Assembly (NCBI RefSeq): GCF_040939455.1
Contig: NC_134108.1
Coordinates: forward strand, 86,968,001-87,032,000
From: Microcebus murinus
Taxonomy: Eukaryota > Chordata > Mammalia > Primates > Cheirogaleidae
DNA length: 64,000 bases
Direction: 5' to 3'
Numbering within the stretch: position 1 is the stretch's first letter; each line of letters begins with the position of its first letter. The notes under the pieces were generated by a model. The model did no database searches, was not told where the DNA came from, and worked only from the letters and a program-made list of their open reading frames with translations. The translations under genes were made by a program, and so were the position numbers. Positions 37,751-49,289 of this stretch are shown here, piece by piece.

Positions 37751-40700
37751 TATAAAAATGATGTTAACTGTTCTATGCAGAAATTTAAAAAATTACTTTG
37801 AGATGAAAAATGATTCAACGAAGAGCACATCATGAAGTATAGTATTGGGTAATTTGATGGAGAAATTAGATAGAGAATAGGAGATTCACAATCTCCACAC
37901 TCTTCTGTAGAAATTCATGCAAGTAGTTTTAAAATCTAGAAATATAAGGCAAAAATGAAAGAAAAGACTTCTTGTGAGTTCATTGCTTTATAAACCAATC
38001 AACTACAAGATTGGAAGATATTTGTGACCAAAGTATCAGAGTTAAAACTGGCTTTTTTTTTTCAAGAGAATGCAGCCAATTGAGAGACACTGAGACACTG
38101 ACAAATGTTCAGGAGTTTACATTATAAAATTAAACTTAATTCAGGCATAAGAACCTGAAAATGCCCAAATTATTTTATTTACTTAGTTTTATTGCTAATT
38201 ATCTTATTTTAAAATCTATGTGTATAGTACAATTTTTAGAAATATAAAATTCTCCCCCCATCCAGTTTAAAGTGATTCAATCCTAAGGGTCTCAAGAGGA
38301 TGTTAATGTAATATTCAATGAAGAAAAACAGAAGACAGGTCTGGGATACAAATCCCATGGTGTTGGTTACCTTATGCTATATGTTTTGTCTAATGGATCT
38401 TTGCAGGCCAAATTTAAGTCTACCAGCCTCATTCAAAATATAATATCAAAATTTTCTGATTTGAATTCTTTCTGACAAACTAATTTATAATATCTTCTAA
38501 AGCGGAATTTAAAGTAAAAGTCTAAGTTACATAGAGTATGAATAAGCAAAGCAAAAGAAGTACAATAAAGAAAGCAATCCCCTCTCATTTAATCTAACAT
38601 GATGGTGATTTTATTAAGGCTGGCATGTTGAATTTTCAAACAGGAATGAAAATGTATGAACAATACTTCCTCCAAGGAGTGAATTCTTGGTTCCCTTAGG
38701 TGATTCATTTCTATTCAGTAAAATAGATGTCTTCAGTGTTTTGAGTAATCAGTTTATCTCTAGAGAAAACACAAAGCATTCTGGGGTATTAGTTTTCAGT
38801 GGTATAGAGTTATCATTAATAATACAAAGAATAATGGACATTTTATTCAAAAGAATTCTGGGAACTTCTATCATTCAATATGATAGCTTTCCTGGAGGCA
38901 TTCTCTGATTAAAATTACTTACTTTTATTAGAGAGTTAAGATAAAATTCATAATTCAAATAACATATGCAAACAGAATGCTATCTCATTTCAGTTTTATC
39001 TTAAGTGATACTGAAAAAAATTTCAATATGTGTCTGCCTTTTCACTTGCATAGCTAGATCACTGGTGTATAAATCCTTAAACTTGTTTTGTTTTCAAGAA
39101 ATACTGATAATTAAAAGAATGATTTTTAAGAGTGTCATCCTCCAAATTGTTGTTCTTTGAAAAGACAAAAATATAAATATAAACACATAATATTTTAAAT
39201 GGTCTTGTATTTCATATGGCAAATTGATGAAACAAGCAATCGTGCCAAAAATAAATCAACACTTCAACATAGTTTTCAAATTTGCACGTGAACTTGAAAA
39301 TTAATGGCCATAAAGGTTAAAATTGCAACCCTAAAAGACTATGAGCATTTTGAAAGGACTTGAAATAGCATGTTATAGTGTCTCCTCGTTGCTGCCTCCT
39401 CCTCCTCTTCTTCCTTCTCCTCTTCTACTTTTCTCTTGTTTTTCATTTGGAGGGGCACCTTTAAAATCCCCATTTCAATTTTCTTAACCAAGTACATTCT
39501 TATTATTCCTAAATGATAGACAAAAACGGTATATTATTTAACTAAATTTCCCAATTAACTAAGATATGATTTTAAGTTTTAAAGGAAGCAGGATATAATT
39601 AAATACAATTAACATCATAATCATGCTATACAGGATTTAACTTAGGTTTTATCTCCTGTAGGCATTTGGAACCAAGCACGCCCTTAAGGTCATTATAATG
39701 AATAAAGATTGTGTGTGTTTCACACCTTTAGAGGTCTAGATTCTAGATGTATGTGATTTTATATGTAAACATATTTTTTTTCCTGTGATTTTTGAAGATT
39801 CCTCTTTAGTATGTGTATGTCCTTTTCTTTTTCTCTTTATCACAGGTTTAGTCTTGGGTTGTAAAACTGTCTTGTGTTTTACTGAGCCATAAAAATCCTT
39901 GCACACTGATCATAGAACCACAAAGCCATCAGTGGATTTATCAGATTGACTAATCTATAACCTTGTAGTTTACTGGACAATAAAGAATCATTGGTATATG
40001 TTATACTTGCACCTCATTTTGAAACACTCTGTGCTGGTCATGTTAAGCACCTAGAACAGTGTTTTCTGTTTCAGAATTTCTATGAGTATTAGTTAGGAAT
40101 TCAATGAAATGTTATCTAACTCAACATCTATGGAAGACCCTTGTAGATCTTACATCTCAAGAGTACTCAAAGTGCCACACTCTGTGGATGGCAATAATCT
40201 AATATAGGTTGCAATTTAATTGTATCTCTTATGCTTGAAGGGAAAAGTTTCAGTTTCACAACAGGCCCTCAATATAATATGGTGGATCATTTTCACCCAT
40301 GTTGGAGGATGTAGACAGTTTATAGATTTGTAGGTTATCTAGAAAGGCTGTCTTAAGTATTAATTGTATATTTGTAGTGAAGTGAATCCTACAGTATTAG
40401 TAGAGCTGTGCTGCATAAACATAACATGGAGAACCCAACTGCCAGTAAAATCACACTCACCCTAATTACTCACAATAAACGGAACAGAAGGTGCTTAGTA
40501 GATAAATGCTGTTTTCATTAAATTTCTGTTTTCTCATTGAAGGCATTTATAAAGTCTGTCTCTTTGAGGTGGTTTTACTTTTTGTTCTTGCTTGCTTTGG
40601 GTTGGAATTTTTAAAGCACTAACACTTTAGACACTAAAAAACTCATCTGAAGTATACAGCAGGAATACTTGAAATTGCAGCAGGTTGAGTTTTAAACTCT

Positions 40701-41286
40701 ATGGCAAAATTTTGAAAAAGTTCAGAATTTGCACATAATAGCTCATTTGCTTTTAGGAAAATAATATATGTTGTCCTGCTGATTGCTGTAACGCAGAGGA
40801 AATGTAACTATGCATACATCTAAAATTATAAAACCTGTGGGGTTTCTTTTCATCTTTTATGTGTTGGTTGAAATGAATTTCCAAAAGCAGAAATTAGGCT
40901 TCTGTGTTATTTTATCCATAAAAAACTCCTCTATACTTGTCCTTTGAAATGGCAGATTACAAAAGTGTGTTGGGGAAATACTAACATTATCTACTCTAAC
41001 TGACATAGAATAGAGATTTTGGTCTAATTCTTTTGGAAACTGTGTTAATCAACCTTAAGACATTTTTGAAATGATTTAGACATACATAAGCGTTTAAACA
41101 TTTTTTTGGTGATAGAATAATAACAAAAAACAACAATAGAATGAAAGGTATTTTCTTACTATCTAGCCTAAGAAAATAGACCATTATTCCTGAAATATCT
41201 TTGATGTCTTTGACATGCCTTTTTCTGATCTCATCCTCCTCCTCCCTCAGAGAAATCATTATCCTGAAAATTATGCTTTTTCTTTC

Positions 41287-41613
41287 TTTTTTTTTTTGAG
41301 ACAGAGTCTCACTCTGTTGCCTGGGCTAGAGTGCCGTGGTGTCAGCCTAGCTCACAGTAACCTCAAACTCCTGGGCTCAAGCAATCCTGTTGCCTCAGCC
41401 TCCCGAGTAGCTGGGACTATAGGCATGTGCCATCATGCCCAGTTAATTTTTTTCTATGTATTTTTAGTTGGCCAATTAATTTCTTTCTATTTTTAGTAGA
41501 GACCGGGGTCTCTATTTCACTCAGGCTGGTTTTGAACTACTGACCTTAAGCGATCCACCCACTTCTGCCTCCCGGAATGCTAGGATTACAGGAGTGAGCC
41601 ACCACACCGGCCC
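41287..41613 (-). mobile_element. Alu SINE, strepsirrhine type
   Basis: Reverse-oriented: T-run then 'gagacagagtctcactctgt', spacer 'agttggccaattaatttctt', and element start 'gagccaccacaccggccc'. Flanks share a degenerate 'tgcttt...ctttc' block but not a clean duplication. Confidence 0.92.
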
Positions 41614-41643
41614 GTTGCTTTCTTTATAGTTTATTGTTCTGTT

Positions 41644-41656
41644 TCTCTTTCTTTCT

Positions 41657-41732
<76 letters not shown>

Positions 41733-41860
41733 TCCTTCCTTCCTTCCTTCCTTCCTTCCTTCCTTCCTTCCTTCCTTCCTTCCTTCCTTCCTTCCTTCCT
41801 TCCTTCCTTCCTTCCTTCCTTCCTTCCTTCCTTCCTTCCTTCCTTCCTTCCTTCCTTCCT

Positions 41861-41891
<31 letters not shown>

Positions 41892-41892
41892 T
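41644..41892 (+). repeat. Composite pyrimidine microsatellite (TTTC)n-(TTCC)n-(TC)n
   Basis: About 90 bp of TTTC units, then about 130 bp of TTCC units, then about 28 bp of TC, with hardly any interruption. The strand is wholly pyrimidine. An 86-codon Phe/Leu/Ser/Pro frame in it is simply the repeat translated. Confidence 0.97.
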
Positions 41893-41899
41893 GATTTCT

Positions 41900-42225
41900 A
41901 AAAGTCCCTATTTTAGATAATAAAGATATTGCCTGTATATTTTAACAAACATTTTATGGTTGTGCCATTCATATTTAAGTTATTAAATGCCTTTGACTTT
42001 TGTGCATGGCATTAGTAGGAGGATCCAATTATATTTTTTCTGATAAAAGTGACCAATATATTGAATACCACCCTTTCCCACCTGAGTTGTAATGTTAGTT
42101 CTATCACATAGTAAGTTCTTCTGTATTATGAATCTGTTGTAGTGCTCACTATTCTATCACATTGATCTGTTTGCCTGGTTTTCTACACTGATATCACACT
42201 ATCTTAATTATAATAATTTATAATT
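41900..42225 (-). repeat. Old L1 ORF2 fragment (L1M type)
   Basis: Reverse-oriented. 'attttatggttgtgccattc', 'taggaggatccaattatatt', 'cacattgatctgtttgcctg' and 'tatcacactatcttaattat' are decayed matches to the antisense of L1 ORF2's middle/3' region. It is not collinear with the fragment at 42490. Confidence 0.5.
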
Positions 42226-42227
42226 AT

Positions 42228-42480
42228 ATTTTTTTCTTTTAAAGAAAGTGTGTTGCTCTGTCACCCAGGTTAAAATATAACCTCGACTTCCTGGGCTAAG
42301 CAATTCTTCTGCCTCAGCCTCCCATGTAGCTGGGACTACAGGCATGTACCGCCATGCATAGCTACTTTCTCTATTTTTTTTTTGGTAGAGATGGGGTCTC
42401 ACTATATTGCCCAGGCTGGTCTTGAACTCCTGGCCCCAAGTGATGCTCCCGGCTTGGACTTCCAAAGGGCTGGGATTACC
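42228..42480 (-). mobile_element. Older Alu (AluJ-like), truncated
   Basis: Reverse-oriented; 'ttgctctgtcacccaggtta', 'cctcagcctcccatgtagct' and 'ggtctcactatattgcccag' are typical of ordinary old Alu, without the strepsirrhine spacer. It stops at 'gggctgggattacc', lacking the first ~25 bases. It sits between two old L1 fragments. Confidence 0.85.
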
Positions 42481-42489
42481 AACCCAACC

Positions 42490-43620
42490 TCTTCTAGGCC
42501 CAGAGGTAACTAATATGATGAATTTTGTTTACATTTCTTGATTTCCCCATAGTTTCACTACCTATAAATCTTTATTTAGATTTTAAAACTGTTTTTTAAT
42601 TTCATTTGGTGAGATCATAGTATACATATTTTTCTGAGTCTTGGTTTTCTTCCCCTCAACATTATGTTTTTGAGATTTCCCTGATGATCAAATATTCTCT
42701 GTGGTAGTCCTTTATATCAATCCGCCACATCTTATGTATATATTTTAACATAAATGTATATGGGTTGTTTCTTTTTCTTTTGTCTTTTATTTATTTCAAT
42801 GAATGTTCTTGTTCACATTTCTTGTGTAAGAGTAAGCTGTTCCTTAGAGCATTTTACCAGAAGGGAAATTACTGAGTAGTAAGCAATACCCATATTCCAT
42901 TTTATTATATAATGCCAAAATATTTTCCAACATGATTATAGAAATTTATGCTCCCACTAGAAATGTTTAAGAATCCCTTTTCTCCTGTATATCTTCTCCA
43001 AATCCCGATATTGTCAGAATTTGAAACTTTTGCCAATCTAATAGTATAAAATGATATCTCTGGGTTTTTAATTTTTATTTCTATATTAATAATGAGTTGA
43101 TTTTTATAGATTTATTAGTTCATTTCACTATTTGTTTGGTATTCCTCTTGCTGAATTCTAGGAATTCTCTCTCTCCCTCCATATCTATACATATGAAACC
43201 TATGTGCATATATATATATATAATTTTTATTTTTGGTTTTATGTATTACAAATATATTTTCCCAGTTAGTGGCTTGCATTTTTATCCTCTGTATGATACT
43301 TTAGGATGAAGAAGGCTATGGTACCTTATGATGGATAGAACTCCTCATTTTATATGTAGTTGGAGTTTACCAGTTTAATTTTTCTTTACAAGCAGTGCTT
43401 TTGTGTATTAAGGAATCCTTCCCTACCCTGGAGTAGACATATCCCCAGTAAAGGGAGTGATTGGGTGTTTCCCCAGTGAAATAAGTTATTAGATCTCAAG
43501 TTAACATCTATATTATATTTCCTATAAGTTGTTAGCTTTACCTTTCACATTTAAATCTTTAGTACATCCAGAATTAATTTTTCCTAATTTTGGAAATGCT
43601 AAAATATGCCCAGATGAGGC
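42490..43620 (-). mobile_element. Old L1 3' half (L1ME/L1MC-like)
   Basis: Reverse-oriented, highly diverged. 'agaagggaaattactgagta', 'tttatgctcccactagaaat', 'acttttgccaatctaatagt', 'ttttcccagttagtggcttg', 'gtattaaggaatccttccct' and 'catccagaattaatttttcc' occur in the order expected for the antisense of L1 ORF2's end. A TA run lies at 43208-43222. No coding frame survives. Confidence 0.65.
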
Positions 43621-43929
43621 CAGAGTAGCCCACTACTTGCACAACACATGGGCTTGGTATAGAGCTACCTGTAATTTTTTAGAGTAAGGACTTTGGAGTT
43701 AACGTTTAGGCAGTGGGTATTCACTGGTGGTATCTGAGCAAAGAAGAGACATGATTCAAAAATGACGTGAGAAAAATTTACCTGCAATATTTTCTAAGAG
43801 ATTGGAAGCTCTAGAAGGCACTATTGGAAAATGCAAATAATAGATAGGTGATGAATAAACACACAGAATCATATTGCCAAATCAGACTCTCATGAATCAG
43901 AACTCCTACTCAGTATCAAACTTTATTAA
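43621..43929. other. Unassigned, possibly an L2 scrap
   Basis: 'gagcaaagaagagacatgat' near 43737 resembles antisense L2 but is too short to be sure. Confidence 0.3.
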
Positions 43930-44567
43930 AAATACACTGCTGGTGGGACTGCAAACTAGTTCAACCTCTGTGGAAAGCAATATGGAGATACCTTAAAGTG
44001 ATACAAGTAGATCTACCATAAGATCCAACAATTCCACTACTGGGCATCTACCCAATAAAACAAAAGTCACTTTGTGAAAAAGACACCTGTACTCGAATGT
44101 TTATAGCAGCACAATTCACAATTGCAAAGTTGTAGAAACAACCCAAGTGCCCATCAATTCATGAGTGGATTAATAAAATGTGGTATATGTATACCATTGA
44201 GTACTATTCAGCTTTAAGAAACAATAGTGATACAGCACCTGTTGTATTTTCCTGGTTAGAGCTGGAATCCATCCTACTAAGTGAAGTATCTCAAGAATGG
44301 AAAAACAAGTGCCACATGTGCTCACCAGCAAAACTGGTATTAACGGATCAATACCTCAGTGAACATACAGGAATAACATTTATTGGGTATCAGGCAGATG
44401 GGAGGGGGGAGGAGAGGATGGGTATATACAAGCATAATGAGTGAGACGTGCAACGTTTGGGGGATAGACATGGTTGAAGCTCTGACTTGAGGGGGGAGGG
44501 GGGCATGGGCAATATACATAACCTTAACATTTGTACCCCCATAATATGCTGAAATAATAAAAAAAAT
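43930..44567 (+). mobile_element. Young strepsirrhine L1, 3' end
   Basis: A 5'-truncated L1 of about 640 bp: end of ORF2 (43930-44444), then a G-rich 3'UTR ('ttgaggggggaggggggcat') and tail 'ttgtacccccataatatgct' with 'gaaataataaaaaaaa'. The tail is shared with the 29.7-kb and 62.8-kb copies. I found no convincing target-site duplication. Confidence 0.92.
43935..44444 (+). pseudogene. L1 ORF2 C-terminal remnant
   Basis: ORF2p is the L1 endonuclease/reverse transcriptase; only its C-terminus is present. After early disruptions a frame from 44178 reads 'MWYMYTIEYYSALRNN' and then 'SEVSQEWKNKCHMC', the conserved tail region beyond the reverse transcriptase. It stops at the TGA in 'cataatgagtgagacg' (44442-44444). 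In the 62.8-kb copy the same codon is CGA and the frame runs on. Upstream domains are absent, so it is non-functional. Confidence 0.85.
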
Positions 44568-45624
44568 AGAAGCAATCAAGGGTCTCGGAGCAAAGAGGGA
44601 TGTCAAGGGCAACCCTTCAGGTCTTTCCCTCTGTCCTAGAATAGATGAGGTCTCCATATGAGGGCTAACTTGATTGTCTCACATGGTAGGAGCAATTAAT
44701 TATGAAACATCTCCATTTTATACTAGAGAGGATTATGTTTTGTGCCTGTCATTCCTCGGGGAGTCATGCTTCATAAGTCTGGGGTTCTATTTACTATCGA
44801 TAATGCTTGGACCAGAAAATTCTGCCAAGGGCATTTCAAAGATAAAGCCTCTTTCTTGTAGTATGTATATTAGTCTACTTAACCAGGGGTTCAGTTGTTA
44901 AGAGATTAGACAGGGAACAGTGGTCTTTTTTTTTATTCTACTCCCCTGGCACATGGCCCCATATAAATGGATCACAACTTATATACTGTAACTCCTTTCT
45001 TCCAAGTAGTAAAGTAGAAATAGAAAGAAAGTAAGAAATTTGAAGAAAAACATGAATTAATATTAGTATAAAAAGAGAATTTCCTCCTAGGATTAGAACT
45101 AGATTGATTTGGACTGTGATAACTTCTCCAATAAAATTATAAAAAAACTTGAAGAAGGACTGATCTTGGAATAGATACATCCTGTGCTTAGGCATGTTCA
45201 GTTAAAAGGGATACTGGACTTGAAAACAAAAATATTCAGTAAACAATAAAGAAGAAAATCCTAGAGCTGTAGATTGAATAATCTGCAAAATTACAACTCA
45301 CGAGTAGGTTAGTTCTTTGAGTAGCTCAATGAAGAACTTGGGTCAGTGCAGGGATGAGATGTAGAGAATAAATGACTGACTCTGTGACAATTATCTTTTT
45401 ATTTTTACACTGACTTTTCCTCAGAATGTTGAAGTTTCTCACAGGAACTGGGAAAAACAGGTGTGTAAATTATCAAAAAATCCAGGGATTCAAAAAAGTA
45501 AAAAAGAAGAAAGAAATATCCAAAAGCAAAGAGGTCAAGGAAGAAAGGACTCAGAAGGGACAATTGAATAAGTTTATCAGAAAGAAATTTTTGATATTCA
45601 AATGAACATAGTCAAAAGCCAGTC
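44568..45624. other. Unique sequence, no gene seen
   Basis: Nothing recognisable. Short frames near 44674-44901 and 44938-45195 have no motif. Confidence 0.5.
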
Positions 45625-46078
45625 TGTAGAGGGCCCAATGGTGCCCCCCCCCCCAATATGTCCATGTCCTAGTCCTGGGAACCTGTGAATATTACTTTAT
45701 ATGATAAAAGAGTAAATATTAATATTTCCTTATAAGACAAATGGTATTAAGCTAAGGATCCTGAAAGGAGAATTTTATCCTGGATTATCTAGATGGGCCC
45801 TAAATCCAATGACAAGTGTCCTTACAAAAGTGAGGCAGAGAGATATTTGACAGAAGAGGAGGAAGCAATGTGACTATGGAGGTAGGATTGGAGTGATGTA
45901 ACTACAGGTCAAGAAACACTGACAACCACCAATAGCCAGAAGGACTTGAAAACAGAACAGTTCTCCTCTGGGTCTGCAGAGGAAGTGTTGACCCGCTGAC
46001 ACCCTGATTTCAGACTTCTGACCTTCAAGGATAAATATCTATCACTTTAGGCCCCCCAGTTGTGATAGTTTGGAATCA
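45625..46078 (+). repeat. MaLR solo LTR (MLT1-like)
   Basis: 'gagggcccaatggtgccccc', 'atgtccatgtcctagtcctg', 'ggaacctgtgaatattactt', 'gaaaggagaattttatcctg', 'gattatctagatgggcccta', 'atccaatgacaagtgtcctt', 'gacaccctgatttcagactt' and an altered end with 'ttaggccccccagttgtg'. Order and length fit an MLT1-type LTR. No internal region. Confidence 0.75.
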
Positions 46079-46496
46079 GTTTTACTGTATCACTAAAAAA
46101 GTCTTCTTTAAGTGGAAAGATGTTTAATGTAAAAGTGGAGATAACAAAAATGTCTTTGGCTGTTCTCTAAGAATTTTCTACTCTTTTCATAGGGTTGGAC
46201 TCAGTCCCACAACGCAAGCCTATCTCAAGCAGGGATGTTACATAGAGAATTCTAGGTCTTTTATGCCACTCAAAAGAGGATTAATTCTACAGTTCTTAGA
46301 GGACTAAGCTATCCATATGAATGCTTTGAATTGTTCTATGTCCCCTGTAAAGGAATGAAGAATTTGCAGAGAGGAAAATTGTATTAGAGGAAGAGGATTT
46401 TCTAATGTTCACAGCCAAAGTCAATGAGCAAGCATGAACTTGAGCACTGTAAGGGTGATTTTATTAGCAGGTGTCCTGAGTCAAACAGAGACAATC
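46079..46496. other. Unique spacer
   Basis: Nothing recognisable. Confidence 0.5.
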
Positions 46497-46858
46497 AAGA
46501 GTGAAGATGAGGGCTGGGCGTGGTGGCTCACACCTGTAATCCTAGCACTCTGGGAGGCGAAGTGTGCAGATGGTTTGAGTTCAGGAGTTCAAGACCAGGC
46601 TGAGCAGGAGCAAGACCCTGCCTCTACTTAAAAAAATATAAAGAAATTAGCTGAACAACTAAAAATATATAGAAAAAATTAGCCAGGCATGGTGGTACAT
46701 GCCTGTAGTCCCAGCTACTTGGGAAGCTGAGGCAGGAGGATTGCTTGAGCCCAGGGGTTTGAGGTTGCTGTGAGCGAGGCTGACACCACGATACTCTAGC
46801 CTGGGCAACAGAGTGAGACTCTGTCTAAAAAAAAATAAATAAATAAAAAGAGTGAAGA
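46497..46858 (+). mobile_element. Alu SINE with 11-bp TSD
   Basis: Body from 46512 ('ggctgggcgtggtggctcac') to an A-rich tail with TAAA units at about 46847. 'aagagtgaaga' occurs at 46497-46507 and 46848-46858. Strepsirrhine-type second monomer ('gctgtgagcgaggctgacac'). Confidence 0.92.
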
Positions 46859-47087
46859 GAGGACACACCTCAGAATAGTCTCTGATTTATAATAAATGAT
46901 GAGAAGGGGTGGGGAAGTAGAGCACTATAGCCCATGGTGATATTAATCTTCTTTCTTGGAAAAGAGGAGGACAATTTATTACTTGACATATTGCTCTTCT
47001 ACTTTTTAAAGATTTAATCACTTCAGATTATTTGCTTGATTTACTTGTCTTTATTTTGCTACTACCGGTCTGTTATTCCACTAATCC

Positions 47088-47153
47088 GAGAGTAAAGACA
47101 CCTGTAATTCACCGGTAACTCACTGAGAGTAAAAACACCTGTAATTTTACAGG
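47088..47153. repeat. Two-copy tandem repeat, 37-bp period
   Basis: 'gagagtaaagacacctgtaa' at 47088 recurs as 'gagagtaaaaacacctgtaa' at 47125; the unit continues with 'tt.accgg/acagg'. Confidence 0.8.
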
Positions 47154-47199
47154 AAAAGCATTTGGTTATTTTCTCAACTCGGCAAAATGATAGTTTGGG

Positions 47200-47760
47200 T
47201 AGCCCTGTACAGATGCTGCTGTGAGCAGCAAGATGCAGAAGAGGCTCCCTTACAGTATGATGGTATTTTCATTAACAGCCAGATAAACACATTGAAAGTT
47301 TTCTCTTGCTAGAAGAGAAGTTGTAATGGCCCATGTGTAAAAGTGTACTGATTTGCTGTAAAAAGGCATTTGTGGTTGATTAAACACATCAGCTTCATTT
47401 TGCATTTAATCAAATGCAAGGACCATTTATTACTCTGAATACTCCAGTACCCTGGACGTGAGCCCTTGATTAATCTACACAAGCTAATTGAAGAGCATTT
47501 CAGGTGCAACTAATTATCACAGAATGAATTTTATTCCTAAACTCCACTCCAAAACTATCTTAATATATGAGCCTTAATGAAAACGTCTGTCCATCTCGGA
47601 AGGCTATACTGTATTTGATTTGGATAAGCAACTTGCAGTCAGCCATCCCATAAAGCTAACACTCAACGTAGACTATGTCTTCAAGTCCTCCTGAAGTGCA
47701 CAGGTACTCTAATTTTTTTGTGTTTCCTAAAAATAAATATACACAATTCTTCTGAAAATT
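47200..47760. other. Repeat-free segment rich in homeodomain/POU motifs
   Basis: No transposon signature. It contains many TAAT/ATTA cores (for example 'gctaattgaagag', 'caactaattatcac', 'tgattaatctac') and a perfect inverted repeat 'ttgcattt-aatc-aaatgcaa' at 47400-47419 that puts two POU half-sites face to face. Composition is even and CpGs persist. I infer a possible conserved non-coding enhancer, which only cross-species alignment can test. Confidence 0.35.
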
Positions 47761-48074
47761 TCAGATAATATGAAATAATATTTGGCAGTATAGTCTCTTG
47801 TTCTCAAAATGCAATGGCAGTCCCATGTCACTTTTAATGCTATAAAATAAAGGTTATTTCTTATATTTCTTCAAATTGCAGTTGTGAAATCCTTCACCTC
47901 CTACCTACATTTGCTATGCTTTCTTTAAAAATGTACTTTCCACCCATTTCTCTAATATGTAGTTCAGGTGGAAGTCAGATTCATAAGAATTAAGGCAGTT
48001 ATTTTAAAAGGCAAATTTGAGAAAATACATGTTACTGTAAACTATCATAATTTAGTCTGTTTATATACATATAT
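47761..48074. other. Unique spacer
   Basis: Nothing recognisable apart from ATAT-rich sequence at its right edge. Confidence 0.45.
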
Positions 48075-48696
48075 ATGTATGTTTGTAGCAAAATGCTGTT
48101 TATTTTGAGCATATGAGTGTAGATGGGTGGAGGCTGAAAAGGGCATCCATGAGGGAAAAGGGGAGAGCCTTGGGTTTTATAGACAGTTTTTCTGGGAGGA
48201 GTATACAAATTCTTTTCAAACAACCAGGAGGGATAAGGAAAATAAGTTGCCCTTGCATTCTATTTTTTATCTCCCTAGGGCAAAACCAAGAAGCATAACA
48301 ATTCTCTTCATCACGAGGGATGAAGAAAGTAAGTTCCCCTTTTGTATTTCATTCCCTTATCTCCCTAGGGGTCTGGAAAATGCTACTGCCTAATACACTC
48401 CTAGGAAGGGCAGAGGGGTGGGTTTTTATAAGAGGTTTGGATGGAAGTGTGGGGAGGGTGAATTCTTTAAACCTAACATTCCACCCTTTTTATTATTTAC
48501 ATGTAAGAAAAGGAAAGGCAAAGTATGAGAAAGGGAAAAAAAATTAAAAATTAGAAAGACTGGGAGGCAAGAGTCTTTGTCTCTCCCAGCAGGTTGCCTG
48601 CTAGTTTGCAAGAGAAGCAGCAAAGAGAGTAGGGAGAGCTCAACATTGATCTTTAGCTGTTATTAGAAAATTAGGAGATTCAAGGCCGCCCTAACA
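48075..48696 (-). repeat. Class-I ERV LTR, reverse orientation
   Basis: On the minus strand an LTR begins 'tgttagggcggcc' (48696 leftwards), directly after a polypurine tract 'cacaaagggggg' (48699-48710). A TATA box (tataaaa, 48175-48181) is followed about 75 bp on by AATAAA (48099-48104), the spacing of a retroviral promoter and R region. U3 contains a two-copy repeat (about 48243-48418). The 3' limit is unclear. A second junction-like sequence inside is listed as a finding. Confidence 0.6.
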
Positions 48697-49289
48697 TTCC
48701 CCCCTTTGTGCTGTTAAAATTAAATTTCTATTTAAAATGAACTCAGAAGTTGGGAAAATGGGCAGAGATCTTTCTTCTGTAGCTACTTCCTGCTAAGAAG
48801 GGACTTAGAGATCTTTTTATGGAGTTTATTTAAATTATTAAATGGGAAGGGGTTGAAAATGAAGGGTCTTGAAGTTAGAATAGAGGCAGGATGGGGTTTC
48901 ACTGGAGAGGCATGAGAAGTACACAGAGGAAGCAAAGCACGATAAGGAGCCATGTATATACAGCATATTATTGGAACCTGGTATCCGTGATGGGTTGGAC
49001 CTTCAGGGAGCTTGCTGGGAAGCAGGTTCTGAAGGGCCTGTAGGTTTGAGTCTGGAGAGATGATTCTTGGACAGGATTCCTGGAAGTTCGGCTGTAGGGG
49101 TGGAAGCAATGAGAGAATTATTTAAAGGTTGAAAGAGGTCTGATTTGTTCTGGGGAATCCTTGAGTAAAATCTAGTCTTTAGGCTGTAAGTATTACCGTC
49201 CCTTTAAGCAGTCACTAGTGAGTTTCATTGATTGCCGGTAGGTAGGGGCCAGGTGGGGGTGGTGGAGAAAGACAGGGGAACAGAATTTT
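48697..49289 (-). pseudogene. ERV env 3' remnant (class I), broken
   Basis: Internal sequence upstream of the polypurine tract on the minus strand. One frame holds a hydrophobic run 'WLLIVLCFLCVLLMPL' (about 48910-48960) like the membrane anchor at the end of a gammaretroviral envelope protein, followed by a stop. The other open frame (48783-49109) reads through a different phase. There is no surface subunit, fusion peptide or polymerase. It is a dead 3' fragment of an old endogenous retrovirus; the left part of the provirus is gone, and the Alu at 49306 lies next to the break. Confidence 0.45.

Larger units (their letters stand above)
35584..41286. other. AT-rich unique sequence, one odd open frame
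   Basis: The longest repeat-poor stretch in the window. Apart from the frame at 36665-36955 and the duplication at 37683-37750 (listed separately) I see no gene. A pyrimidine-rich tract lies at 39383-39440. Confidence 0.5.

Noticed and set aside
41634..41894. 86-codon Phe/Leu/Ser/Pro open frame
   Set aside because: It is the pyrimidine microsatellite translated; there is no independent coding signal.
47088..47153. CRISPR-like repeats
   Set aside because: Only two diverged tandem units without spacers, in a primate genome.
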